The notes below the pieces were generated by a model. It saw only the letters and a list, made by a program, of their open reading frames with translations, made no database searches and had not been told where the DNA came from. This document shows positions 43,175 to 51,687 of a stretch of DNA of 64,000 nt, piece by piece (the first letter of the stretch is position 1; every line of letters starts with the position of its first letter). Source of the DNA: Comamonas phosphati. Lineage in GTDB: Bacteria > Pseudomonadota > Gammaproteobacteria > Burkholderiales > Burkholderiaceae_C. A program made the position numbers and the translations under genes. The DNA lies in NCBI RefSeq assembly GCF_014637085.1, contig NZ_BMEU01000004.1, forward strand, positions 62,001 to 126,000, in the 5' to 3' direction.

Positions 43175-44149
43175 ATGAAGACACGCATCACCGAACTCTT
43201 CGGCATAGCGCATCCCATCATCCAGGGCGGCATGCACCATGTCGGCCTGGCCGAGCTGGCCTCGGCGGTTTCCAACGCCGGCGGGCTGGGCATCATCACG
43301 GGCCTGACCCAGCGCACGCCCGAGCTGCTGGCGCGCGAGATTGCGCGCTGCCGCGAGATGACGGACAAGCCCTTCGGCGTGAACCTGACCTTTCTGCCTT
43401 CGGTCAACCCGCCCGACTATCCGGGCTACGTCAAGGCCATCATCGACGGCGGCGTGAAGATCGTCGAGACGGCAGGCAACAATCCGCAGAAGTGGCTGCC
43501 GGCGCTGAAAGATGCCGGCATCAAGGTCATCCACAAGTGCACCTCGGTGCGCCATGCGCTCAAGGCCGAAGCCATCGGCTGCGATGCCATCAGCGTGGAC
43601 GGCTTCGAATGCGGCGGCCACCCGGGCGAGGACGACATCCCCAACTTCATCCTGCTGCCGCGCGCGGCCGAAGAGCTCAAGATCCCGTTCGTCGCCTCGG
43701 GCGGCATGGCCGACGGCCGCTCGCTGGTGGCCGCACTGGCGCTGGGCGCCGAGGGCATGAACATGGGCACGCGCTTCATTGCCACGCAGGAAGCCCCGGT
43801 GCACGAGAACGTGAAGCAGGCCATCGTCGCGGCCAGCGAGCTCGACACCCGCCTCGTGATGCGCCCGCTGCGCAACACCGAGCGCGTGCTGACCAACCCT
43901 GCCACCGAACGCCTGCTGCAAAAGGAGCGTGAACTGGGCTCGGCCATCACATTCCAGGACATCCTGCCCGAGGTGGCCGGCGTCTACCCGCGCATCATGC
44001 AGCAGGGCGAAATGGACGCGGGTGTCTGGTCCTGCGGCATGGTCGCGGGCCTGATCCGCGACGTGCCCACCGTGCAGCAGCTCATCGATTCCATCATGGC
44101 CCAGGCCAATGCCCTCATCTCCGAGCGCCTGGCCGGAGTGCTCCGTTAA
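43175..44149 (+). CDS. NMO-family NAD(P)H-dependent flavin oxidoreductase
   Basis: A 324-residue TIM-barrel flavoprotein. Features are [20 protein letters not shown] (N-terminal FMN site), [30 protein letters not shown] with the conserved His region, and [20 protein letters not shown] (phosphate loop). It differs from the NMO protein at 14923 in motif details, so they are separate branches. Lying between a Bug gene and etfBA inside a beta-oxidation region, it may reduce or oxidise an unsaturated acyl thioester; nitronate oxidation is the database-style default. Both are inference. Confidence 0.87.
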   Translation: MKTRITELFGIAHPIIQGGMHHVGLAELASAVSNAGGLGIITGLTQRTPELLAREIARCREMTDKPFGVNLTFLPSVNPPDYPGYVKAIIDGGVKIVETAGNNPQKWLPALKDAGIKVIHKCTSVRHALKAEAIGCDAISVDGFECGGHPGEDDIPNFILLPRAAEELKIPFVASGGMADGRSLVAALALGAEGMNMGTRFIATQEAPVHENVKQAIVAASELDTRLVMRPLRNTERVLTNPATERLLQKERELGSAITFQDILPEVAGVYPRIMQQGEMDAGVWSCGMVAGLIRDVPTVQQLIDSIMAQANALISERLAGVLR

Positions 44150-44171
44150 CTTTTCAGCAAGGAAACCCAGA

Positions 44172-44921
44172 ATGAAAATTCTCGTACCCGTCAAGCGCGT
44201 GGTGGACTACAACGTCAAAGTCCGCGTCAAATCGGACGGCACCGGTGTGGACATCGCCAACGTCAAGATGAGCATGAACCCCTTTGACGAAATCGCCGTC
44301 GAGGAAGCCGTGCGCCTGAAGGAAAAAGGCATCGCCACCGAAGTCATCGCCGTCTCCTGCGGCGTGGCCCAGTGCCAGGAAACCCTGCGCACCGCCATGG
44401 CCATCGGCGCCGACCGCGGCATCCTGGTCGAAACCAACGAAGAGCTGCAGCCCCTGGCCGTGGCCAAGCTGCTCAAGGCCCTGGTCGACAAGGAGCAACC
44501 CGGCCTCGTCATCCTGGGCAAGCAGGCCATCGACGACGACGCCAACCAGACCGGCCAGATGCTGGCGGCGCTGGCCGAGCTGCCCCAGGCCACCTTCGCC
44601 TCCAAGGTCGAAGTGTCCGGCGACAAAGTGAATGTCATCCGTGAAGTCGACGGCGGCCTGGAAACCCTGAGCCTGTCCATGCCTGCGGTCATCACCACCG
44701 ACCTGCGCCTGAACGAGCCGCGCTACGTCACGCTGCCCAACATCATGAAGGCCAAGAAAAAGCCGCTGGACACCGTCAAGCCCGAAGAGCTGGGCGTGGA
44801 CGTGGCCCCGCGCCTGAAGACCCTCAAAGTCTCCGAGCCGCCCAAGCGCGGCGCCGGCGTCAAGGTGCCGGACGTCGCCACCCTGGTGGCCAAGCTGAAA
44901 AACGAAGCCAAAGTGATCTAA
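44172..44921 (+). CDS. etfB: electron transfer flavoprotein subunit beta
   Basis: 249 residues, the AMP-binding subunit of [23 protein letters not shown] is the standard N-terminus. The ETF-beta signature region [20 protein letters not shown] and the recognition-loop-like [20 protein letters not shown] are clear. It accepts electrons from acyl-CoA dehydrogenases together with EtfA. The ATG at 44172 follows AAGGAAA. Thirteen bases separate it from etfA. Confidence 0.97.
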   Translation: MKILVPVKRVVDYNVKVRVKSDGTGVDIANVKMSMNPFDEIAVEEAVRLKEKGIATEVIAVSCGVAQCQETLRTAMAIGADRGILVETNEELQPLAVAKLLKALVDKEQPGLVILGKQAIDDDANQTGQMLAALAELPQATFASKVEVSGDKVNVIREVDGGLETLSLSMPAVITTDLRLNEPRYVTLPNIMKAKKKPLDTVKPEELGVDVAPRLKTLKVSEPPKRGAGVKVPDVATLVAKLKNEAKVI

Positions 44922-44934
44922 GGAAGACAGAGAC

Positions 44935-45867
44935 ATGACATCCCTCGTAATCGCAGAACACGACAACGCTTCCATCAAGAGCGCCACGCTCAACACCGTC
45001 ACGGCCGCGGTGGCCTGCGGCGGCGACGTGCACGTGCTGGTCGCCGGCGAGAACGCCGGCGCCGCAGCCGCAGCCGCGGCCCAGATCGCGGGCGTGGCCA
45101 AGGTCATCCATGCCGACGGCGCTAGCCTCAAGGACGGCCTGGCCGAGAACCTGGCTGCCCAGGTATTGGCCATCGCTGGCAACTACAGCCACCTCCTGTT
45201 CCCCTCGACCGCCTCGGGCAAGAACGCCGCGCCCCGCGTGGCCGCCAAGCTCGACGTGGCCCAGATCAGCGACATCACCAAGGTGGACAGCCCCGACACC
45301 TTCGAGCGGCCCATCTACGCGGGCAACGCCATCGCCACCGTGCAAAGCAGCGATGCCGTCAAGGTGCTGACCGTGCGCACCACCGGGTTTGATGCCGCTG
45401 CGGCCACCGGAGGCGCCGCTGCCGTCGAAACCGTGGCCGCGGCCGCCGACAGCGGCCAGAGCCGCTTCGTGGGCCGTGAAGTCACCAAGAACGACCGGCC
45501 CGAGCTGACGGCGGCCAAGATCATCGTCTCGGGCGGCCGCGCGCTGGGCTCGGCCGAAAAATTCCAGGAAATCATGACCCCGCTGGCCGACAAGCTGGGC
45601 GCGGCCATCGGCGCCAGCCGTGCGGCGGTGGATGCGGGCTACGCGCCCAACGACCTGCAGGTGGGCCAGACGGGCAAGATCGTGGCGCCGCAGCTGTACG
45701 TGGCCTGCGGCATCTCGGGGGCGATCCAGCACCTGGCGGGCATGAAGGACTCGAAAGTGATCGTGGCGATCAACAAGGACCCGGAGGCGCCGATCTTCTC
45801 GGTGGCGGACTATGGGCTGGAGGCCGATCTGTTCCAGGCCGTGCCCGAAATGGTCCAGGCACTCTAA
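44935..45867 (+). CDS. etfA: electron transfer flavoprotein subunit alpha
   Basis: 310 residues, the FAD-binding subunit. The N-terminal domain ([20 protein letters not shown]) is Ala-rich. The C-terminal FAD domain has [29 protein letters not shown] and the signature [19 protein letters not shown]. With EtfB it carries electrons from the acyl-CoA dehydrogenases of this region to ETF-quinone oxidoreductase. Repeat A copy 8 follows nine bases after the stop. Confidence 0.97.
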   Translation: MTSLVIAEHDNASIKSATLNTVTAAVACGGDVHVLVAGENAGAAAAAAAQIAGVAKVIHADGASLKDGLAENLAAQVLAIAGNYSHLLFPSTASGKNAAPRVAAKLDVAQISDITKVDSPDTFERPIYAGNAIATVQSSDAVKVLTVRTTGFDAAAATGGAAAVETVAAAADSGQSRFVGREVTKNDRPELTAAKIIVSGGRALGSAEKFQEIMTPLADKLGAAIGASRAAVDAGYAPNDLQVGQTGKIVAPQLYVACGISGAIQHLAGMKDSKVIVAINKDPEAPIFSVADYGLEADLFQAVPEMVQAL

Positions 45868-45875
45868 TCAGAAGC

Positions 45876-46003
45876 ACCCTCTGAGCCGCTGCGCGGCTTC
45901 CCCCTCTCTCGCTTTGCGGGAGGGGGACGACGCCCTCGCTGCGGGGCGGCGGGGCCGCCTAGGCCCTTGCTCGGCGTCCCTGGCATGGGCTACGCCGGTT
46001 TTA
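45876..46003 (+). repeat. 3'-UTR repeat element A, copy 8 (with insertion)
   Basis: Covarying stem GACGCC (45929-45934) with GGCGTC (45973-45978). The core is interrupted by about 14 extra bases (GGCGGGGCCGCCTA region, 45948-45961) that are themselves self-complementary. The C-run hairpin has the longer CTCTCGCTTTGCGGGAG form. It ends in CTACGCCGGTTTT. Confidence 0.85.
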
Positions 46004-46096
46004 TGAGATACGTCAGTAGATAGAGGCATGCGCAGAACATGCCCGGCCCAGCGATGGCTGGCAAAGCCATCGCCTTGATGACAAGGAGACCGAGAT

Positions 46097-47074
46097 ATGA
46101 AAACGACCATGGGCCGCCGCAAGCTGCTGGCCCTGGCTGCAGGCGGTATCGCCGCAGCTGCCGGAGCTCCGGCTTCGGCGCAGGAATTTCCGAACAAGCC
46201 GATCACGCTGATCGTGCCCTTCCCGGCGGGCGGCTCCACCGACCGCCATATGCGCACGCTGGCCGATCTCGCCGGCAAGCAGCTGGGCCAGCCCATCATC
46301 GTCGAGAACAAGCCCGGCGCCGGCGGCACCTTGGGCCCGGGCACGATGGCGCGCACGGCCAAGCCCGACGGCTACACCATCACCCAGTTCCCCATGTCCA
46401 TGCTGCGCATGGCGCACATGCAGAAGACAGCCTGGAACCCGGTCACGGACTTCACCTACATCATCGGCGTCTCGGGCTATACCTTCGGCTTCACGGTGCG
46501 CTCGGACTCGCCCTACAAGACCTTCAACGACTACATCGCGGCGGCGCGCAAGAGCCCCGGAGCGGTCGACTATGGCTCCACCGGCGCGGGATCGTCGCCG
46601 CACCTGCTGATGGAGGAGCTGGCCGAGAACGCCAAGGTCAAGCTCAACCATGTGCCGTTCAAGGGCAACGCCGATCTGCAACAGGCGCTGCTGGGCGGCC
46701 ATGTCTCGGCGCAAAGCGATGCCTCGGGTTGGGACAAATACGTGGATGGCGGCCAGATGCGGCTGCTGATGACCTTTGGCGAAAAGCGCACCCAGCGCTG
46801 GCCCCAGGTGCCCACGGCCAAGGAACTGGGCTATGGCGTGGTCTCGACCTCGCCCTACGGCCTGGTCGGTCCCAAGGGCATGGACCCCGCCGTCGTGAAG
46901 AAGCTGCACGACGCGTTCAAGAAGGCCATGGAAGACCCGCGCCATGCGGAGGTGCTGGCCCAGCTCAACCAGGACGCCTGGTACCGCTCCGGCGCCGATT
47001 ATGCGCAGTGGGCCAGGGAGGCTTTCGCCAAGGACAAGGCGTTGATCGAGCGCCTGGGCCTGGCCGCCAAGTAA
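46097..47074 (+). CDS. Bug/TctC-family periplasmic solute-binding protein
   Basis: 325 residues with a possible twin-arginine signal (MGRRKLLALAAGGIAAAAG, cleavage near PASA). Mature start EFPNKPITLIVPFPAGGSTD; second segment NHVPFKGNADLQQALLGGHV. AAGGAGACC lies before the ATG. It is downstream of etfBA and followed by another Bug gene 126 bases later. Ligand not predictable; a carboxylate is the family norm. Confidence 0.93.
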   Translation: MKTTMGRRKLLALAAGGIAAAAGAPASAQEFPNKPITLIVPFPAGGSTDRHMRTLADLAGKQLGQPIIVENKPGAGGTLGPGTMARTAKPDGYTITQFPMSMLRMAHMQKTAWNPVTDFTYIIGVSGYTFGFTVRSDSPYKTFNDYIAAARKSPGAVDYGSTGAGSSPHLLMEELAENAKVKLNHVPFKGNADLQQALLGGHVSAQSDASGWDKYVDGGQMRLLMTFGEKRTQRWPQVPTAKELGYGVVSTSPYGLVGPKGMDPAVVKKLHDAFKKAMEDPRHAEVLAQLNQDAWYRSGADYAQWAREAFAKDKALIERLGLAAK

Positions 47075-47200
47075 TCCGGTTTCGATGAAAACCCGCTGAA
47101 ACCATTGACTGACAAGCGCGAGCAGCCCTCGATATCGCATCAATGTTGCAGCGCTTCATTCACCCGATGCGGTACTCCCGCATCCCCACAGGAGATAAGC

Positions 47201-48160
47201 ATGCAACGCCGCCTTTTCAACGCAGTCCTGGCCTGCGCCGCAGCCCTGGGGGCTGCCGGCGCCCAGGCCCAGGCCGACTACCCGAACCAGACCGTCACCA
47301 TCATCGTGCCCTTTGCGCCCGGCGGCACCACCGACGTGGTGGGCCGCGCGCTGGCCACCAGCCTGACCAGGCAGCTCAAGCAATCCGTGATCGTGGAGAA
47401 CAAGCCCGGAGCGGGCGGCACGCAGGGCGTGGTGGACATGCAGCGCGCCAAGCCCGATGGCTACCGGCTCACCATGGTGCCGGTCGGCGTCTTCCGCCAG
47501 CCCTATGTGCAAAAGACCCAGTACGACCCGATCCGCGACCTGACCTACATCGCCTCGTTCACGGCCTACGACTTCATCCTCGCGGTGGCGGCCGATTCGC
47601 CGTTCAAGTCCCTGAAGGACGTGGTGGACTATGCCAAGGCCCACAAGGAGGGTCTGGACTACGGCACGCCGGGCAAGTTCACGGGCAACCAGGTGGCCAT
47701 GGCACTGCTGGGCAAGGCCGCGGGCGCGCCGTTCACGCATGTGCCCTACAAGGGCGACTCCGAAGCCATCACCGCCTTGCTGGGCGGCCATGTGAAGACC
47801 ATGGTCAGCACCAATGGCATTCTGAATTTCATGGAAACGGGCAAGGTCCGTGCGCTGGCGGTTGCGGCCGACAAGCGCCCTCCGGCCTTTGCCAACGTGC
47901 CCACCTTCAAGGAAGCCGGCTACGACGTGGTCGTGCCTTCGCCGCTGGGCCTGGCCGGACCCAAGGGCCTGCCCATGCCCATCGTGCAAAAGCTCGATGC
48001 CGCCGTGAAGGCCGCGCTGGACGACCCCGAGATGCAGCGCGTGATCAAGACCTACGGCATCCGCACCGACTACCGCGACCACCAGGCCTATGCCGAGTTC
48101 GCGCGCAGGAATTTCGAGGCGGAAAAGAGCATCGTGCAATCCCTGAACCTGAATGATTGA
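47201..48160 (+). CDS. Bug/TctC-family periplasmic solute-binding protein
   Basis: 319 residues with a Sec signal (MQRRLFNAVLACAAALGA, cleavage near AQAQA). Mature start DYPNQTVTIIVPFAPGGTTD; second segment THVPYKGDSEAITALLGGHV. CAGGAGATAAGC precedes the ATG at 47201. Repeat A copy 9 begins on the base after the stop. It is similar in layout to the preceding Bug gene, but the protein is clearly a different paralogue. Confidence 0.93.
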   Translation: MQRRLFNAVLACAAALGAAGAQAQADYPNQTVTIIVPFAPGGTTDVVGRALATSLTRQLKQSVIVENKPGAGGTQGVVDMQRAKPDGYRLTMVPVGVFRQPYVQKTQYDPIRDLTYIASFTAYDFILAVAADSPFKSLKDVVDYAKAHKEGLDYGTPGKFTGNQVAMALLGKAAGAPFTHVPYKGDSEAITALLGGHVKTMVSTNGILNFMETGKVRALAVAADKRPPAFANVPTFKEAGYDVVVPSPLGLAGPKGLPMPIVQKLDAAVKAALDDPEMQRVIKTYGIRTDYRDHQAYAEFARRNFEAEKSIVQSLNLND

Positions 48161-48284
48161 CCCCCTGTGTCGCTGCGCTCCTTCCCGTGGCACGTCACCC
48201 CCTCTCTCTTCGGGAGGGGGACGACAGCCACGCGGCGGGGGCGGCCCCTGCTCGCTGTCCCTGGTTTGGGCTCTGCCGGTTTTG
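48161..48284 (+). repeat. 3'-UTR repeat element A, copy 9
   Basis: It starts directly after the stop. Covarying stem GACAGC (48223-48228) with GCTGTC (48254-48259). The core is GGGGGCGGCCCC, one base longer on both arms. It ends in TGGTTTGGGCTCTGCCGGTTTT. The first hairpin is degraded. Confidence 0.85.
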
Positions 48285-48321
48285 AGGGCTGGGCGCAGCA
48301 CACGGGATACGGAGAAATGAA

Positions 48322-49248
48322 ATGGGTATTCTGGTCAACATCCATCCGAGCATGGGCGCGTCCATCGCGGCCGCGCTGCGTTCCACGGCTCCCGGCGAAA
48401 CCGTCTGGGAGCACCGCGACCAGGCCGTGGCCGGTGAGGTCGAGGCCATGCTGGCCTGGAGCCTCAAGCCTGGCGTGCTGGGCAATTATCCGAACCTGAG
48501 GCTGCTGTTTGCCCCCAGCGCGGGCGTGGACAAGCTGCTGGTGCCCGACATCCCCGCCGGCCTGCCCGTGGTGCGCACCGTCGATCCCCAGCAGCACGTG
48601 GAGATCGCCCAGTACGTGCTGGGCACGGCGCTGCGCCATACGCGCGAGTTCGAGCTGTTCGCCGCCCAGCAACGGGACGGCCAGTGGCTGCGCCGCCCGG
48701 TACGCGCGGCCGCGCAATGCCGCGTGGGCATTCTGGGCCTGGGCGAAGTGGGGCGCTTTGTGGCAGGCGCCATGCAGGCCGTGGGCTACCCCGTGGCCGG
48801 CTGGAGCCGCAGCAGCCGGGACCTGCCCGGCATCGCCACCCACAGCGGGCCGCAGGGGCTGCTGGTCATGCTGGCGCAGACCGACATCCTGGTCTGCGCG
48901 CTGCCGCTGACGCCCGAGACGCGCGAGCTGCTGAACCGCCAGACGCTGTCGCTGTTGCCGCGGGGCGCCTACTTCATCAACGTGGGGCGCGGCGAGCAGG
49001 TCGTGGAGGACGATCTGCTGGCCTTGCTCGACGAAGGCCATCTGGCCGGCGCCGCCCTCGACGTGCTGCGCGAGGAGCCGCCCGGCCCCGACAATCGGGC
49101 CTGGCATCATCCCAAGGTGTTCGGCACGCCGCACATCGCGGCCCAGGCCTCGGCCGAAACCATTGCCGGCCAGTGCCTGGAAAGCCTGAACCGTCTGCGC
49201 GCGGGCCAGAGAGCGCTCAACGCCGTGGACCTCGGCAGAGACTATTGA
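48322..49248 (+). CDS. D-isomer-specific 2-hydroxyacid dehydrogenase (GhrA-like)
   Basis: 308 residues. NAD(P)-binding GILGLGEVGRFVAG is near 135. Catalytic Arg in NVGRGEQVVEDD, Glu in VLREEPPGPDNRAWHHP and His in FGTPHIAAQAS. The short, divergent substrate domain resembles glyoxylate/hydroxypyruvate reductase A. It sits between two Bug genes, so its substrate may be a 2-oxo or 2-hydroxy acid related to what those proteins import (inference). It differs from the dehydrogenase at 17201. Confidence 0.92.
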   Translation: MGILVNIHPSMGASIAAALRSTAPGETVWEHRDQAVAGEVEAMLAWSLKPGVLGNYPNLRLLFAPSAGVDKLLVPDIPAGLPVVRTVDPQQHVEIAQYVLGTALRHTREFELFAAQQRDGQWLRRPVRAAAQCRVGILGLGEVGRFVAGAMQAVGYPVAGWSRSSRDLPGIATHSGPQGLLVMLAQTDILVCALPLTPETRELLNRQTLSLLPRGAYFINVGRGEQVVEDDLLALLDEGHLAGAALDVLREEPPGPDNRAWHHPKVFGTPHIAAQASAETIAGQCLESLNRLRAGQRALNAVDLGRDY

Positions 49249-49337
49249 CGCTCGCGGCCTTGCCGGCCTGTTCGACATTTCCCAGGCTCCGCCGCGCCGG
49301 CATGCGGCGCGGGCAACGACAACAAAGAGAGATAACC

Positions 49338-50324
49338 ATGACACACACTGTTTCCCGCCGCACGTTCATCGGCGCGGCTGCGGCCGGCGCCGCCATGCTG
49401 TCGCCCGCGATCCGGGCGCAAGGCGCCTGGCCCAACAAGCCCATTCGCGTCATCGTGCCCTACACGGCCGGCGGCTTTACCGACCAGATGGCCCGGCTGT
49501 TGCAGGCGGGCCTGCAAAAGGCCCTGGGCCAGCCCATCATCGTGGAGAACAAGCCGGGGGCGAACAGCATCATCGGCGTCGACCAGATCGCCAAGTCGGC
49601 GCCCGACGGCTACACCTTCGGCGTGGTGATCGCGGCCTATGCGGCCAATACCACGCTCTATCCCAAGCTGCCCTACAACCCGAAGAAGGATCTGACCGGC
49701 GTATCGCTGATGGGCGTTTCGCCGCTGGTGGCGGCCGTGGCCACCAATGCGCCGTTCAAGACCACGCAGGAGCTGATCGCCTATGCCAGGGCCCATCCGG
49801 GCCAGGTGGGCTTCGGCTCGTCGGGCAACGGCTCCAGCGCCCACCTGACCACCGAGCTGATGAAGCTGCTGACCAAGACCGACATGACCCATGTGCCGTA
49901 CAAGGGCGCGGCACCGGCGCTCAGCGACCTGATGGGCGGGCAGATTCCGCTGTTCCTCGATCCTCCGCCCAATCTGATCCAGCCGGCCAAGGCCGGCCGC
50001 ATCCGCCTGATCGGCGTGGCCAGCGACAAGCGCCTGACCGCATTGCCCGATGTGCCCACGTTTGCCGAGCAGGGCATTCCCGAGCTCATGGGCAGCACCT
50101 GGGCCGCGATGATCGCCCCGGCCGGCGTGCCGCGCGAGATCGTGCAACGCATGTCCGCCGAGGTGGCGCGCATCATCCGCAGCCCCGAAGTCGCCCAGCG
50201 CCTGGAGCAGACCATGGGCACCTTTGCCGAAGGCTCCACGCCCGAGGAATGCGACCGCTTCATCGCGGCCGAGACGGCCAAGTGGGGCAAGGTGATCCGC
50301 GAGGCCAAGGTGACGGTGGATTAG
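49338..50324 (+). CDS. Bug/TctC-family periplasmic solute-binding protein
   Basis: 328 residues with a twin-arginine signal (VSRRTFIGAAAAGAAML, cleavage near AIRAQ). Mature start WPNKPIRVIVPYTAGGFTDQ; second segment THVPYKGAAPALSDLMGGQI. AAGAGAGATAACC precedes the ATG. It is the last gene of the catabolic region; its stop overlaps that of the small convergent gene on the other strand by four bases. Confidence 0.93.
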   Translation: MTHTVSRRTFIGAAAAGAAMLSPAIRAQGAWPNKPIRVIVPYTAGGFTDQMARLLQAGLQKALGQPIIVENKPGANSIIGVDQIAKSAPDGYTFGVVIAAYAANTTLYPKLPYNPKKDLTGVSLMGVSPLVAAVATNAPFKTTQELIAYARAHPGQVGFGSSGNGSSAHLTTELMKLLTKTDMTHVPYKGAAPALSDLMGGQIPLFLDPPPNLIQPAKAGRIRLIGVASDKRLTALPDVPTFAEQGIPELMGSTWAAMIAPAGVPREIVQRMSAEVARIIRSPEVAQRLEQTMGTFAEGSTPEECDRFIAAETAKWGKVIREAKVTVD

Positions 50325-50524
50325 CACTCCTGAGATCCCGACAGCGCCGAAGGTGCTTCGCCAGGCGTCTTAGCGTCCGCCGGGCCCGAGTCCGATCCCG
50401 AGCCCACGGGCGCGGATTCGGTCAATGGCGGCGTGGGAGGCGGCGTGGATTGTGCGTAGGTGCCAAGACTGAAAAGCAGGCTTCCCAGACTGGCGAGAAA
50501 AGCTTTGTTCAATGGCGGCTGCAT
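50321..50524 (-). CDS. small secreted hypothetical protein
   Basis: 67 residues, not recognised. The N-terminus MQPPLNKAFLASLGSLLFSL followed by GTYAQS reads as a Sec signal peptide (cleavage after TYA, about 24). The mature part is a Pro/Ser/Gly-rich, acidic, probably disordered tail. AGAAGG lies seven bases before the ATG at 50524. A signal peptide and a ribosome site in such a short frame argue for a real gene. An in-frame start 15 codons upstream exists. It converges on, and overlaps by four bases, the Bug gene. Confidence 0.5.
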   Translation of the reverse strand: MQPPLNKAFLASLGSLLFSLGTYAQSTPPPTPPLTESAPVGSGSDSGPADAKTPGEAPSALSGSQEC

Positions 50525-50679
50525 GCTGGGCCTTCTGGCGGCAGATGGGGCATCTGCACCAAGCCGCAAGGACGGTAGCCGTTACCGCGTGGGCCGCAGG
50601 ACTCTTTGCAAGCAATCGTTTGGGGCAGCACGGCCGCCCGAGTGCCGAAGGCGCTGGCATGGGCCATGCCCGTCTCCGC

Positions 50680-51561
50680 TCAATCACCCAGCGGCTGGCG
50701 GCCGCCGCCACCGCCGCTGCGATGGGTGGTATCGAGCACGTACTGGATGCGCCGCAGCATCTCCTGGCTGCGGCTTTCCTGTGCCAGCGCCACCTCGGTG
50801 GCGAGCACGTCGATCATCATCAGCATGGCATAGCGCGATGACGATGGCTTGTAGATGAAGTCGGTCTCCAGCGCCTGCACCGGCAGCAGCTCGTCGGCCA
50901 GAGCGGCCAGCGGCGAGGCAATGGCGGTGACGGCTACCACCTGGGCGCCGTATTCGCGCGCCACGTTGACGCTGGCGATGATCTCGGGCACCTGGCCCGT
51001 GGTGGAAAGCACCAGCACCACGTCCTGCGGGCCCAGCGTGGCCGCCACCATGTGCTGCAGCACCGGGTCGTGGTAGGTGGCCACGGGCCGGCCCAGCCGC
51101 GCCAGGAGAAAGCACGCTTCGTCGGCCATGGCGGTGGAGCCGCCGCCCATGCCGAACACCGCGACCATGCGCGCCGCCACGATGCGCGCGGCCGCCTGCG
51201 CGAAGGCCGCCGGCCGCACCAGAGCGCGGTTGGTTGCCAGCACCTGATTAATGTCGGCCAGGATGCCGTCGGCGCTCGACGGTGGGTGGTTGGCGGCGGT
51301 GCTGGCCAGAAAGCGCTGGCCCACGGCGGTGGCCTGCGCCAGCTGCAGCTTGAGTTCGCGCACGTCGCGGCAGCCCATGGCCTTGGCGAAGCGCGTCACG
51401 CTGGCTTCGCTCACCGCGGCACGGCGGGCCAGCACCTGGATGCTGTCCGCCGCGGCCTGGGCAAGATTTCCCAGCACCGTCCGGGCCACCTTCTGCTCGG
51501 CCGGACGCAGATTGGCAGCCCGCTGGGCAATGCGGGTGACGATATCCATTGACTGGGGCAT
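50680..51561 (-). CDS. MurR/RpiR family transcriptional regulator
   Basis: 293 residues. An N-terminal HTH_6 domain (about 1-78: RRAAVSEASVTRFAKAMGC) and a C-terminal SIS domain (about 105-250: VFGMGGGSTAMADEACFLL and LVLSTTGQVPEII) that normally senses a sugar phosphate or similar metabolite. It is divergent from the PLP enzyme gene, with a palindrome in the gap, so it probably controls that gene and itself. The start could also be the Met at residue 5. Confidence 0.92.
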   Translation of the reverse strand: MPQSMDIVTRIAQRAANLRPAEQKVARTVLGNLAQAAADSIQVLARRAAVSEASVTRFAKAMGCRDVRELKLQLAQATAVGQRFLASTAANHPPSSADGILADINQVLATNRALVRPAAFAQAAARIVAARMVAVFGMGGGSTAMADEACFLLARLGRPVATYHDPVLQHMVAATLGPQDVVLVLSTTGQVPEIIASVNVAREYGAQVVAVTAIASPLAALADELLPVQALETDFIYKPSSSRYAMLMMIDVLATEVALAQESRSQEMLRRIQYVLDTTHRSGGGGGRQPLGD

Positions 51562-51593
51562 GATGGCTCTGCTGGACCTGGGAATAGTTGATT

Positions 51594-51608
51594 TGTTACT
51601 TTGTAACA
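51594..51608. promoter_or_regulatory. candidate RpiR operator
   Basis: TGTTAC-TTT-GTAACA is a perfect six-base-pair dyad, 33 bases before the rpiR-type start and 80 before the PLP enzyme start. Position in the divergent promoter region suggests the regulator's binding site. Confidence 0.5.
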
Positions 51609-51687
51609 GTGCGTGAAGAAGAATAAATTCACAGCTATCAATGTGTCAATTTCATATTTAAACGATGAGAAATTGGAGGCGGATTCT

